From Arachis hypogaea (taxonomy: Eukaryota; Streptophyta; Magnoliopsida; Fabales; Fabaceae), in NCBI RefSeq assembly GCF_003086295.3, contig NC_092053.1:111989506-112053505 (forward strand): a stretch of DNA of 64,000 nt. The letters run 5' to 3'. Under the pieces are notes generated by a model. That model ran no database searches. It was not told the origin of the DNA and saw only the letters and a program-made list of their open reading frames with translations. The translations under genes and the position numbers were made by a program. Shown here in pieces: positions 1 to 11,419 of this stretch. Positions within the stretch are counted from its first letter, which is position 1, and the number at the start of each line of letters is the position of its first letter.

Positions 1-253
1 TTCTCGGAGGTGGAATACTGCTTCCCGGATTTGGTAACAACTAAAATGAATACATCATACTTTTCTAACATAGAAAAAAGGACCCTAAACAATCATATGT
101 TGTTTTGAAAACACTTCTCTTTTGGAATTTATATCACAATTTCCCTGATTTTTTAAAAGTGGTCAAGGCTGCATATGTGATTCCGCTCTAGAATGTGTTC
201 AGTGCACTGAGCTGCCCTTTTATATGTTTTCCATTATGGACATAAAATTGCAG

Positions 254-3200
254 ATATGTGGTTGTTAAAGTTCATGACACTTGGGCAAGTTTTCGTGATT
301 ATTTCAGGCAACAGGTAATTATTATTCCTGCAATTTAAATTCCAAATACTTGCATCATACTTTTCCTTTGATCACATTTTGGTATTATCTAATACAGGAA
401 GGACAAAAGCGGCTTCTAGCATTTACAAAGAGAGGAACAAAAGTTCATTCTGTGAGTTTTTCATACTAATTACATATTCCTTAGTGTTAGTATAACCTGT
501 GTTTTTTGTTATTAATTATTTCGTTTCAATATATTTCTGTTATTGCATCAGAACTTCAAAGAACATTGTCCACTAAAGAAGTAAGTGATGCATTCATAAA
601 ACACTGCTAAAAATTATGCCCTTTGTTCCAACTCTCTAATAGTCTAATCTGTGACTAATGAGAAAATGTGCGAAGAATCACTTGGCAAAAGAATCACATC
701 ATAAGGCAGTTTAAAATAATATAATGAATGAGTGTGAGTAGCCTGATGCTGAAGATTGTATTTGATATTAATTATATTAGAGCTAAGCTAAAGAAAATCG
801 AATATACAACTCTGTAGCATAAGTCCATACCACAGCATTCATACAAAATAAATTTGAGAGGCTACTCAGAGAGTTTGTTTTCTTCTTTTGGTTAATTTTA
901 GGGTTATCCAATAGAAGTAGAAGTGTCAAAGCTGAATAATTTAGGGATGGGTTGAGAAAAATAATCACACTTGCACTCTTTGGCTCATACAAGTCCCCAA
1001 CAAGTCCTCCTTTCCAACTTTTTCCTTCTCTTGTTATTTTTTTCCTCCCCTATTCTGAGTTTTTTTTCTCCCTTTCTTCTTCCTCTCCTTCTACCTTTTC
1101 TTTTTCCTTTTTCTTTCTCTTCCTCCTCCTTTTTATTCCTCTCCATCTTCCTTCATTTTCTTCTGCTTCTATGTTTCTTTTTCTTTTTCCCTTTCCTCCT
1201 CCTCCTCCTCCTTCCTTTTTCATCTTATGTGTTTTTTCTCTTTTTCTTTCTTCTTCTTCCTGCTCCTCCTTTCCCTTCTCTTTTTCTTTTGTTTCCCTAT
1301 CACTCTCCTATGTTGTTTTGTTATAATTTCTATGTTATTTTTACATAATTTCTGTGTTGAATTTGAGAAATTTCTATGTTGGATTTAAAAAAATAAAATA
1401 AATAAGAGACATTAGCTGTTATAGTACTCGGTTGAAGACTTGGTTACAAAATCATTTGTTAAGCTAGTATCTCTGCTTTTTTTTCGAGTTGAATCTTAAA
1501 GTGCTCTTTGAAATTGGCCACTTGCACCGAAAAGATCCTAAAGATTCCAATTGCACCATAAAGGTCCCCGAAATTAAAAGAATTGCACGACGTTGGTCCC
1601 CACTTCCTTTCCCTCAAATTACTCGTCATGCTGTGAGTGATCTGACACATACTCTTTCGCGCTGGAGTAGGTGAAACGACGTTGCTTTAGTTTCAAGGCT
1701 AAATGCCTGATGAAACGTCATTTAACCTTAATGAACCACAAAAAGTCTTATGCCCCACAACAAAAAGTCTTATGCCCCACAAATAAATGTATGATCATTA
1801 AGGTTAAACAATGTCATTTCATCAAATATTTAGAGCCAAAACTAAAGCGACGTCGTTTTGTCTAGTCCAACGTGGAAGGGATGTGCTAGGTCACTCACGG
1901 CTTAAGGAGTAGCTCGATAAAAAAAGAGTGAGGGGCTAACATGGTACAATTTTTTTAATCTCGAGAACGTTTATGGTGCAATTATAATCTAGAGGACTTT
2001 TTCAGTGCAAACAGTCAATCTCGTGGACCACTTTGAGGCTTAACTCTTTTTTTTTTTCCAAGATGCCACTATTTCTAAACTTTTTATTTAAGTGTCACAT
2101 TTCAAACTATTTACTTAGGTGCCATCATTTTGCCACCGTGGCACCTTCTATTTTTTGTGTATTGACTAGGAGGCGCCTAAGCGGAACACGCCTTTTTCCC
2201 TTTGTGAAAAATTTAGCAGAGCTTAAAAGATTTTTTTTCTTTTTCCAAATAAAAAAAAAACCATCTTCCTGCCGTGATAGATAACTAACTCATATACCTT
2301 CCCCATGGAAAACGCTAATCCATGGGTAGCAAAAAGAGAAATACTAGAGGGATATCAGAATTTATTGTTTTTTGTCATCACTTTTAGCGTTAACTCAATT
2401 TCTTTCGTTTATTAATTCAACAATATATTTTAACTCACACTTTTAAACATTGATGGTTAATTAATGGTCAAAAACAATAAATTTTGATGACTCTCTAGTA
2501 TTCTTTTAGCAAAAGTACTAATAAATAGATTTAATTTTGATGTCTGTCAGTATAAAAGAAGTTTTACATGTGCATCCAATCACATAATGTCACATTATAA
2601 AAAGAATTATTATTTTCATTAACTACGTGAATGGTCATTCAAAAAGACAGATATGATTGCGCGACAACAACAAACAAACAAACAACAACAAAGCTTTGTC
2701 CCATTAGGTGGAGTCGGCTATATGAATTAAACAACGTTATTGAGTTCTATTATGTATCACGTCTATAGAGAGACCGTTTATGTGTCGATCTCGTTTGACC
2801 ACCTCATGGATGATCTTCTTAGGTCTTCCTGTGTCTTTCACCCCTTATCCATCTTCCATCTCATTCGCCCTCCTGACTGGGTGCTCTGTCGGTCTTCTTC
2901 TCACATGTCCAAACCATTTGAGACGTGATTCTACCACCTTTTCCACATTAGGTGCTACTCCAACTCTCTCTCTTATTACTTCATTCCTTATTCTATCTAA
3001 TCGCGTATGACTACTCATCCATCTCAACATCTTCATCTCTGCCACATTTAACTTATGTTCGTGTTTTTCTTTGGCCACCCAACACTCTGTACCATAAAGC
3101 ATTGTCGGTCTTATAGCAGTGTGGTAGAATTACCTTTAAGTTTTAAAGACACTTTTTTATCACGTATAAAATCAGATGCACTCCGCTATTTTGATCAACC

Positions 3201-6200
3201 TACTTGGATTTTATGATTTACATACTGTTTAATCTCTCTATTATCTTGTATGATGCACCCAAGATACTTAAAATTTTTAACTTTGGCGGCCGAACTTACA
3301 TTCCATATATTCCGTCTTTCTACGGCTTATGCGCAGACTATACACTTCTAGAACTTCTCTCCATAAATCTAACTTCTTATTTAGGTTTTCTCTTGACTCT
3401 CCCATAAGGACGATATCATCGGCAAAAAGCATGCACCATAGCACAAGCTCTTGGATATGCTCTGTGAGTACTGCCAAGACTAATGTGAAAATGTATGGAC
3501 TTAAGGATGATCCTTGGTGTAATCCTATACTAATAGAAAATTTTTTTGTCACACCATCTTGAGTCTTTACACTAGTTGTAGCCCTATCATACATGTCTTT
3601 AATTGTACGAATATATGCGATTTTTATTCTCTTCTTTTCCAAAACCTTCCATAAGACATTTCTTGGCACCCTATCATACGTTTTTCCAAATCAATAAACA
3701 CTATATATAGATTTTTTTTATTACTACAATACCTCTTCATCATCATTCTTAACAGGTATATTATTTCAGTAGTGGATCTGTTTGGCACAAAACCAAATTG
3801 GTTCTCTGTTACTTGTGTCTCTTGTCTCAACCTCCATTCTATCATCTTTTTCCATAACTTCATGGTATGACTTATGAGCTTGATCCCTCTATAATTTTTG
3901 CAACTTTGTATATCTCTTATTCTTGTAGATAGATACCAAAGTATTCTTTCTCCACTTATCTGGCATCTTTTTTTGACCTTAAAATCTCAATAAAAAATTT
4001 GGTTAACCAACTGATGTCTTTCTCTCCAAGACTCTTCCAAACTTCAATTGGAATATATTATCGGGTTATACTGTCGTGTCATTTTACTTCCGTTTTAGAA
4101 CAACTTTTATCTCGAAGTCTCGAATCCTTTGAGATTAGTCGAAGTTTTGATCTTCTTCCCTCGTACATAACCAATCAAGGCTCGGAAGAGTCTTATGTTC
4201 TTCATTAAATAACTCGTAGAAGTAGTTCTTCTACCTTTCGTTGATCTTCTCCTCTTAAGCCAAAACATCTCCGTCTTTATCCTTTATACACTTAACCTGA
4301 TCCAAATCTCTCGTTCTTCTATCATGGCTCTTTCTGATTCTATATATACCTTTTCTCATTCCTACGTGCCTAAAGACTGGTAGAGACTTTCATATGCTCT
4401 TGTTCTAGCTTCACTTACCGCTATTTTTGTCTCTTTTTTAGTCGCCTTATATTTTTCGCAATTATCTGCATTGCGGTACAAAGACCATTCCTTAAAGCAC
4501 TTCCTTTTGTCTTTAACTTTTCTTGTACACTTGCGTTCCACCACCAGGACGCTTTGTCTCTTGGTCCTATTCCTCTAGATTTACTAAAACTTTCTTTTGT
4601 TCTTGGTCATCTCCCTCTACATCTCTTCCGTGCTTCCATCCTCATCCCACTTTGTCTCTTCTCCTACCCGTTTTAGAAAGCTTCTTTGTTCTTTACTTTT
4701 CATCCGCTACCACCTTGTCCTTGGGTTTTTCGTATGATGTCTTTTCCTTAACTTTTGCTCAACGCGAAAATCTATGATGAACATCCTATGTTGTGTTGTT
4801 AAACTCTCTCTCGGAATAAGTTTACAATTAATGCAAAATTTCCGGTCGACTTTTCTCAACAAGAAGAAGTCGATTTGAGAGTTTGTCATGCCACTCCTAT
4901 ATGTTATAAGATGTTCGTCTCTCTTTTTAAAACATGTATTTGTGATGAGAAGGTCAAATGTTGAGGAAAAGTCCAAACTAGTTTTACCCTCGATATTGAC
5001 CACCTCGAAACCATGGCCTCCGTGAATACTTCCATACCCAGTCATTTCTCTTCCAATATGGCCATTTAAATCTTCTCCTAAGAAAATCTTATTTTGCGAA
5101 GGTAATTTTTGGACCAAATTCTCTAAATCCTCCCAAAATCTTATCTTGTGTTTGCTCGTTTGAACCTACTTGCGGTGCATAGGCGCTAATTACATGAAAA
5201 GTACCTCTTTCCACTACAAGTTTGATAGAGATGATCTGATCTTCCACCCTTTTGACATCCACTACGTCCTTCTTCCACTGTTTATTCACGATAATACCTA
5301 CCTCATTCCTATTCTTCACATTTCCTGTATACTAAAGTTTGAACCCGGAAATATCCAATTCCCTAGCCTTCGCACCGACCTATTTTGTTTCTTGTAGGCA
5401 CATGATGTTAATCTTCCTCTTTGTCATGGTATCCACCACCTCTATAGATTTTCTTGTTAGAGTGCCTTTGTTCCATATCCCAAATCTCAACCTTCTGTCG
5501 TTCCGACCTTTATCTTTACCTTTTTCTTTGTGAACTAGCTTATTTACCCTCGTTCGTTCACAAAAACGCGGTTACCCTTGCTGATTTAACATTACACCCG
5601 GGCATTGATGCAGCGGCTCTTGTTCATTTGACACTGTGTGTACGCGAGCCATAAAGCGCGTTGCTTTTGGGAAACGACTTAACTTAAGCGCAATAACGTC
5701 TCTGATCCATGTCATGAAGATTCGACTAAGTTTTTATGTTAGCTGTCAAAGGCCTAACACAACCCTTCTCCTTTATCTGGGCTTTGGACCGGCTATGTAC
5801 TGCAGGTGTAATATTGGCGGAGTTATATGATTGCACGACTGTATAAAATATTTTACATTGTCAGTGCATCAAAATTAAACTCTAAATATAATGGTACAAT
5901 TAAATGTATTTATCAATCTAACTAAATTTATAACAAATAAAAACTATAGACACCAAAAGAAATATACAAAAAAAATTATACAATGCATTATAGCAAAATA
6001 TAAAATCTTGGTTAAAGAAAATTCTTATGATAAATTACAATACTCCTATTAATTATCATGATATTTTACCATCATCGATTATCTTGATATTTTGTCATAT
6101 CATCAATTATCTAATAAAATATTGTGACAAAATATTATGATAACTGATAGACTGTATTTTATCATGATTGAAATCTTAATGCACGAGTGTTAGTAAAAAA

Positions 6201-8411
6201 AAAATACCAAAAAAAAATATAGTACTCTCATCAATTATTTGATATTTTTTATTACATAATAAAAAATATTAATGAGAGTTTTATATTTTATTATGATTGA
6301 GATCTTAATATAAAGGTATTACTGAAATGCAAAAAAAAAAATGCCATAGAAATACATAATTTTAGTTAAAGAAAATTGACATTATTGTCTAAGGTTGTGT
6401 ACTCAAACTGCTTGTGGAGATTAGGATTGAGTGGGGGGACCAAGCTCCTATAGTTAGAATGATAAATATATTTAAATATGAGATTATATTTATATTAATA
6501 TTAGTTAATTATTGATTATTAATTATTAATTATGTTAGATAAATTAAAAGACTATTAGTTTGTAGTTTGTACAAGTTGCTGGAGGCGCTTTCACGTTTAA
6601 CGATTTTGAAACGTATTCAGCGTATCCAAAGTGGAAGGTGCTAAAGGCTTAGCGTTTTTGCTATTGTATGCGCTTCCCTGTTTAATATTTTTCACGTGAA
6701 AGGCTTGTTCAGTTTAGGCACCTCCTAGTTAGCGCGCTAAAAAAGTACAAGGTGCCACCGATGACACCCGGGCAAATAATTTGAAAAAGGTCGCATTTTG
6801 TCTATAAGTTTTAGAAATAGTGATATCTTGGAAAGGAAAAAAAAAAAACTTATTTCTCATTTACGTTTTAAAGAAAGCAGTAGGCTAAGATTGATTTAAA
6901 CAAGAGCTAGTTTTAAGGCTGCATTTGGAAGAGAGACTGAGAATGAAAGATAGAGATTAGAAGACAGAGACTGAATTAAGTCCGTCTCTATATTGTATTG
7001 GTTTAAAAATAGAGTTATGTTTTAGTATCCTGTTTGGTTTAAAATAAATATATAGACTGAAATAAGAGAAATCACCAAGATACCCCTATTTAAAAGAGAA
7101 GTTATTCTTATAAACAAGACAGGTTGAAATTGTTGAATTCCAAATCAAACAAAACACAAATTTATTAATTAAACCCTTTTTATTATACACAGAAAGAATC
7201 AGAAAACACCAAAAGTTCAAAAATAACACCACCCTAGAACCCAATTCAGCAGAAAGATTATATCTTTGAAAACAGAGGAACAAGCACCTCAATCATTAGC
7301 ATCCTCAAAAATCTTGCATGTTGACTTTGCCAACCTCCACATAAAAGAAGTGTTTGTGTGTGTGTGTGTTTTATTTTTTCAAAAAATAAAAAAAATTACA
7401 AAAAAAAAAACTTGTTTGATTATTGTAAGCCAAGCGTGTGTGATATTTCATATATATGTGTAAAGAGGCATGGATTTTGTGCTTGGAAAGTTTGAGAGAG
7501 AAAGAAAGAAAGAAAGAGTGTGTCTTGAATGAGGGTAGATTTAGAAAAAAAATGTTATTAAAGTTTCAGTTTTCATCCCCAAAAATTTCAGTTTCCTATG
7601 TTCTTACTTTTTGAAGGTACCAAAGAGACTGAAATTTTGAGTTCTGAGACCGAAATTTTAGTTCTCATCTCTGATCACCAAACATGATATTAAGTTCCAG
7701 TCCCCAGTCTTAGTCTCAGTTTTTGCAAACAAACACAGCCTAAAAGATGTGGTTAGCTACTAAACATTTATATTAAAGTTTGACTCATTATACTACCCTT
7801 GATTGGAAAAACACCTCAGCTTCTTACATGGATTACTCTATGAGCTTTTGTTAGACATGGTTCCCACAATTTATTATTAAAATTGTCCCCATTCACATTG
7901 AGCATTAGTCTACTACTTTGGTTAATTGTGCCACAAAAGGAATTTGGGGAAGAAGACTTCAGTACAAGGTCAGGTAATCAATTTCTTATGGTTAGGGATG
8001 GCTAGCAATATTGCAAGAAAACTTTACTTATTATGCCTCAAAGGGATTATCTGTCGTCGTTTCCGAAACAAATCATTCTTTGCAGAATGCAAAGGTCAGT
8101 AATTATATTTTTGCTTCCTTCTTACCTTGCAGGAATTTTCCTACAGAAAAGGTGATTATCTTTTGTTCGGTTCAGAAACCAGTGGACTGCCACCTGAAGC
8201 CTTGCTAGATTGCAAAACTGAACCATTTGGCGGGGGAACTATTCGGATCCCAATGGTTGAAACTTATGTCAGATGTTTGAATCTTTCTGTAAGTGTTGGC
8301 ATAGCTTTGTATGAAGCTTCTCGACAACTAAACTATGAGAATCTTCAGCTAGCTTCAGAAAGCTGTATGGATACTGAGGAATCATTTATTACTGAAGACA
8401 TTTTTGCTTGA
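254..8411 (+). CDS. TrmL-like tRNA (cytidine/uridine 2'-O-)methyltransferase, SpoU/SPOUT family, 3' part of gene
   Basis: Three exons join in frame: 254-314, 398-451 and 8133-8411 (stop TGA 8409-8411), all with AG/GT borders. The peptide runs YVVVKVHDTWASFRDYFRQQ, then EGQKRLLAFTKRGTKVHS, then the C-terminal SPOUT motifs FGSETSGLP (motif 2) and RIPMVETYVRCLNLSVSVG (motif 3). Motifs 2 and 3 form the knotted SAM-binding site of SpoU/TrmL enzymes, which 2'-O-methylate the wobble nucleotide of tRNA. Earlier exons, with motif 1 and the start, lie left of the window. The last intron (452-8132) is 7.7 kb and is filled with transposons, yet both splice sites and the reading frame are intact. Possible extra exons near 543-582 and 7925-8093 were not used because direct joining keeps the family pattern. 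The family call is firm; the exact substrate and subcellular site are inferred. Confidence 0.85.
1000..1330. repeat. Polypyrimidine (CT-rich) low-complexity tract
   Basis: About 330 bases made almost entirely of T and C on the + strand, with short TTC, CTC and CCT repeats. Long open frames here (952-1326, 971-1348) encode only Ser/Phe/Leu/Pro runs and are composition artefacts. It lies within the long methyltransferase intron. Confidence 0.8.
1486..2046. mobile_element. Foldback / long-TIR non-autonomous DNA element
   Basis: The two halves are imperfect reverse complements. The left arm (about 1486-1735) starts GAGTTGAATCTTAAAGTG and the right arm (about 1795-2046) read backwards starts GAGTTAAGCCTCAAAGTG. 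Matching blocks continue inward through TTGCACCATAAA, the GTGAGTGA segment, AAACGACGT and the TTAACCTTAATGA/TAAGGTT centre. T-runs flank both ends (1477-1484 and 2047-2057), as for an insertion into a T-rich site. No coding capacity. Arms of about 250 bp suit Mutator-like foldback elements; the superfamily is inferred. Confidence 0.75.
2047..2290 (+). repeat. Dispersed repeat, copy in opposite orientation to 6590-6855
   Basis: This segment (TTTCCAAGATGCCACTATTT onward, including GTGCCATCATTTTGCCACCG and GACTAGGAGGCGCCTAAG) matches the reverse complement of roughly 6680-6850, with moderate divergence. The two copies could be the inverted ends of one large element spanning about 2047-6855, or independent insertions of one family. 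Confidence 0.55.
2341..2501. mobile_element. MITE with subterminal inverted repeats
   Basis: The left end ATACTAGAGGGATATCAGAA pairs with the reverse complement of the right end (ATACTAGAGAGTCATCAAAA). The pairing continues through AATTTATTGTTTTTG. 161 bp, AT-rich, no ORF. A relative with the same subterminal AATTTATT...GTCATCACTTTTAG sequence lies at 17091-17253. Confidence 0.7.
2651..2665. repeat. Target-site duplication of the RTE LINE (left copy)
   Basis: ATATGATTGCGCGAC here and ATATGATTGCACGAC at 5825-5839 differ at one base of 15. They flank the LINE exactly and define its insertion site. Confidence 0.85.
2830..4545 (-). pseudogene. RTE reverse transcriptase domain, frameshifted
   Basis: Minus-strand fragments in several frames keep the order of a non-LTR reverse transcriptase. 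FVPNRSTTEIIYLLRMMMKR and NLYIVFIDLEK (3624-3863) are followed by GLHQGSSLSPYIFTLVLAVL and the catalytic block LFADDIVLMGES (3277-3669). The C-terminal piece contains MLYGTECWVAKEKHEHKLNV and the RTE hallmark WFGHVRRRP (2845-3102). The FADD catalytic motif survives, but the fragments need multiple frameshifts to join, so no enzyme is expected. Confidence 0.88.
4707..5330 (-). pseudogene. RTE apurinic-type endonuclease domain, frameshifted
   Basis: Two overlapping minus-strand frames carry APE endonuclease motifs. HVISAYAPQVG lies in 5089-5319. FLGEDLNGHIGRE and SQIDFFLLR lie in 4707-5117. This domain nicks target DNA for priming of reverse transcription. A frameshift around 5090-5117 separates the halves. 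Confidence 0.85.
5825..5839. repeat. Target-site duplication of the RTE LINE (right copy)
   Basis: ATATGATTGCACGAC, 14 of 15 bases identical to 2651-2665. Confidence 0.85.
5840..6590. other. AT-rich intronic sequence with local direct and inverted repeats
   Basis: No gene is seen. The segment around 6150-6215 (ATCATGATTGAAATCTTAAT) recurs near 6285-6345 (TTATGATTGAGATCTTAATA), about 135 bp apart. A short hairpin (GATATTTTTTATTACATAATAAAAAATAT) lies near 6240-6270. This looks like decayed AT-rich MITE material. Confidence 0.4.
6590..6855 (-). repeat. Dispersed repeat, inverted copy of 2047-2290
   Basis: Read on the minus strand it gives TTTCCAAGATATCACTATTT, GGTGTCATCGGTGGCACCTT and AACTAGGAGGTGCCTAAA, matching 2047-2225. 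See that entry for the two interpretations. Confidence 0.55.
6912..7745. mobile_element. hAT-like MITE family member, about 0.83 kb
   Basis: The ends are inverted: TTTTAAGGCTGCATTTGG on the left and, read backwards, TTTTAGGCTGTGTTTGTTTG on the right. The subterminal sequence is rich in GAGACTGAG/GACAGAGACTG, as in the copies at 8980-9372 and about 36222-36560. No transposase. The interior holds a (GT)n run near 7350-7370 and (GAAA)n near 7495-7516. Confidence 0.6.
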
Positions 8412-8979
8412 TAATATACTTATTCATATATTTAGTTTAACATAGGTAGGAACATTCCTTTGGAATTTACTTATAATGAAATCTAGTTGTGTCTCCTTGG
8501 CTAGGTACATATTTAGTTTATTGAGATGGAGAATGTGTCCCGTTCCCATATTCAATAGTGAAGTGGAAAGTTGGGACTCAGAGAATAGTCCCACATAAGT
8601 ACCCAAATTCCACACACAAAGAACTATAATTTTTAATATTTTGATCCTGTAGAGAATTATAGCAACGGTGTTTTGTACTTCTGTATGTTTAAGTATCTCT
8701 GCCCTTGCCATTTATTATTATGGAAATTCTCACTTTTCCAACTCCAAATTAGTGAGCTAGGAAACTAGAAATTGTTAGGATTAAGGCCAACAGCTTTACT
8801 CCTTGCTTAGTTATTCATTTAAATGCATGGTATTTTGGGAATTTGCTTCTAATAATTTAGCTGTCATAGTTTTCATCGATAGAGGCTATAAACATATATT
8901 TGCAAATCGGGGGTAAAACATTCACAAATAATTAGATGGTGTTTTCCTTTGTCGAGTTAATAGTTATTCTGGTATCTAA
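8412..8979 (+). other. 3' flank of the methyltransferase gene, no further gene seen
   Basis: AT-rich sequence after the stop codon. The first part is probably 3' UTR. The minus-strand ORF at 8424-8711 has no recognisable motif and was not accepted. Confidence 0.4.
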
Positions 8980-9372
8980 GGTAGCGTTTGTTTTGAGGTA
9001 CTGAGACAGAGACTGAGAGACTGAGACTCAGTATTGTGTTTGTTGGTTCAGAGACTGATACTAAAATTTCTGTCTCTGTCTCTAAAATTTCAGTATTTCA
9101 GTACCTCCAAAAAAGAGGGACACAGGGGACTCAAATTTTTAGAGATAGAGACTAAAACTTTAATAACATTTTATACCTAAAATATTTTCATTTCAATTAA
9201 TTAATTCCAATTTTACCCTTTGTGCAAATTAAATTAAAGTTTTATTCTTGTTTTAATTCTTGTCTCCCATTTTGCACCAAATAAAATACTGAAATTTATT
9301 TCAATTTCTGTCTCTTAGTCTCTGTCTCTCAGTATCAGTCTTTCTGTCTCTGTCTCTCTACCAAACGCTACC
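8980..9372. mobile_element. hAT-like MITE with TIR GGTAGCGTTTG
   Basis: 393 bp with TIRs GGTAGCGTTTGTTTTGAG (left) and GGTAGCGTTTGGTAGAGAG (right, read backwards). Both are followed by GACAGAGACTGAGAGACTG-type subterminal repeats. The flanks TAA/TTA are mirror images, so the exact duplication is uncertain. Non-coding. Confidence 0.78.
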
Positions 9373-9599
9373 TTAAAGATTTTGATTTTGACAAAATAAT
9401 TCCTAAATAGTAATGATAAAGTGATTTCTAAAAAATATATTTAGTTTTATAAAATGATTCAAATATCTAGTCAATAGTTAATTTTTAATAAAATTACTAA
9501 TTTATTTTCTGGTATTATAATTACAAATCATCACTCATACTCCACCCACATTTCTTTGCCCATCTCATTACTCTGTTACTGTTTCAGCTGGTTAACCAA

Positions 9600-9723
9600 C
9601 CTCACTCATTGGCATTATTATCACCACCATCACCCCATTCACTAGCATCATCAGCATCATTATCACCACCATTACTCCCACCCCACCTTATTTCTTTGCT
9701 CTATCCCATTCTTCTGCCACCAC
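9600..9723 (+). repeat. Low-complexity CAT/CAC-rich tract (left of hAT insertion)
   Basis: Imperfect ATCACCACC/CATCAT repeats. The same composition resumes after the hAT element at 10379 and continues to about 10590, so the element split a single tract. ORFs at 9609-9806 and 10336-10683 cross the junctions and are not supported. Confidence 0.6.
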
Positions 9724-10378
9724 CAGGGACGGACATAAGGGGGGCGAGTGGCGGCCTCGGCCCCCTAACTTTTTTTAATAGTAATAAGTTATTATGTATA
9801 ATTTAATTTTTCTTTTAAAATATTTAGTATTTAATCTAATATAAATAAAAGTTCAGTCTAATTTAAATATTAATAATTTTTAATATTTAAAAAATAAGTA
9901 ACAATATTAAAAAAATCTGAAAATGATATTATTACTAATATTTTTTAATTAAATAAAAATTTTTAAATCTCATAAAGTGAATTCTTTTTTTTTTCTTGTG
10001 GCCGTTTTTTTATTCGTTTGGTATTAATTCTCTCTGTTTCAACTGCTACAGTTAAGAGATCTTTTCTAACTATGAATATTGTCAAAAAATAACTTAGAAA
10101 CAAAATAAAAGATGAATTTCTTACTAATTGTCTTTTAATTATATTGAAAAGAAAATTCTTGAAAATTTTGACACAAATTTTATTATTGGTGAATTTTATG
10201 ATACGAAGAATCGACCACTTCGTTAGTAAAAAGTATACACATATTTTTTTTACTTTAAAATATATTATCTATCCGTATATTTTTATAATACATTTTATAT
10301 TATATAATTTTTTTACATAATTTTTAATATTATATGTGTTATTGGCCCCCCATAATATCATTTCTGGATCCGTCCCTG
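9724..10378. mobile_element. Non-autonomous hAT-like element with perfect 8-bp target-site duplication
   Basis: Starts CAGGGACGGAC and ends GGATCCGTCCCTG, giving TIRs CAGGGACGGA. The 8-bp duplication GCCACCAC lies at 9716-9723 and 10379-10386, with no mismatch. The 655-bp AT-rich interior has no transposase. TIR sequence and 8-bp duplication both fit the hAT superfamily. The exact duplication suggests a fairly recent insertion. Confidence 0.9.
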
Positions 10379-10683
10379 GCCACCACTCCATCCTACTAGC
10401 CTTACGTCCTCACCCATTGGCATATCAACATCATCACTACTACCATCAACTGCTACCCACATCATTCCTTTGTCCCATTCCACCCCCTTGGCACCTCCTC
10501 ATCTCATCCCTCACTTATTATCACTATCAGCACCAACGTACCTCACCCCATTGCCGGTTTGCCGCTACTCATCACCTACCACCATCACCCAATTTCTACA
10601 GTGAAATACCCAATCCTAACTCTTTTATCATTCCTGTACACCCAAAATATCATCAACAACAATGTATTCAAAACATAAATTGA

Positions 10684-11418
10684 AAACAAGAAATAAATTG
10701 AAATTCAGAGGGAGAGAAAGAACGATAGAGGAGATAGAGACATATCATTAAGAGAAAGAACGAAAGGACCCTGTAATAGTTCTTCCGTGAAATGTAATCG
10801 AGAAATCCTATATGTAACAGTAACTCTCTGACGTGGATTCAAAAAATTTGATGAGACAACTAGATCTCTGCACAATCATAAAAAACGTTGCCATTTTGAT
10901 GCACCATGAAATCAGATTCTAAGATACATTTTTCATTCTCTCCCTGACATATCACACACTCTCACTCTTTGCCCTCATCTCACACATAGAATTACCATAA
11001 ACCCTAGAGACTGTCAAACTTCCCGCCAGAAACGACAACGAAGGAGAGTCGGCGAGGGCGAGGTAACTGCGCAGTAATGTGATGTTTGCTAACGGAGGTG
11101 GTGACGTGTTGTTGATGGAGCCGCACTTCCGTTCTTGGAGGTTAGTTTCTTCAACCGTTTGTAAACCACATCATTGTGGTCCTTCATTTGTTTATTTGAA
11201 GCAAGTATTCTTCCCATGGACCACCATAAAGTATGATATGCATATTGTTTTATGTTTGTAAAGAACAGTCACTTTCACTAGGGTTGGATTATTACTTCAA
11301 GTAAAACTTTTTTGTCTGTTTTGGGTATATTAATGTCTGTTAATTATAATTTATTTGTCACTTACTGAGTAAAGTTTATATATTTCATATGTTTGTTGAG
11401 ATTATACCAGTATTTCAC
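10684..11418 (+). other. Left flank / 5' region of a Mutator-like element
   Basis: No confident ORF. The short ORF at 11079-11261 lies just upstream of the transposase homology and could be leader or a first exon, but has no recognisable motif. A clear left TIR could not be matched to the right side of the element. Confidence 0.35.
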
Positions 11419-11419
11419 C

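Larger units (their letters stand above)
2666..5824 (-). mobile_element. RTE-clade LINE (non-LTR retrotransposon), near full length, decayed
   Basis: A 3.16-kb element on the minus strand. Its 3' end (left side) has the plant RTE tail: GCCGACTCCACCTAATGGGA, then a (TTG)n-type tail. Its 5' end (about 5580-5824) carries a GC-richer noncoding leader. Between these lie an APE-like endonuclease and a reverse transcriptase, both broken by frameshifts and stops. A 15-bp target-site duplication (one mismatch) brackets it at 2651-2665 and 5825-5839. The length matches full-length plant RTE elements, so the copy was probably inserted whole and then decayed. It lies antisense within the methyltransferase intron. 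Confidence 0.9.

Noticed and set aside
543..582. Possible extra methyltransferase exon (also 7925-8093)
   Set aside because: Splice-like borders exist, but exon 398-451 joined directly to 8133 preserves the known family sequence; the extra pieces would insert unrelated residues.
952..1348. Two overlapping ORFs of about 125 codons
   Set aside because: Pure polypyrimidine translation (Ser/Phe/Leu/Pro); no domain, and it lies in an intron.
10336..10683. ORF of 115 codons rich in His/Pro/Tyr
   Set aside because: Starts inside the hAT-like element and continues in a CAT/CAC low-complexity tract; the junction was made by the insertion.
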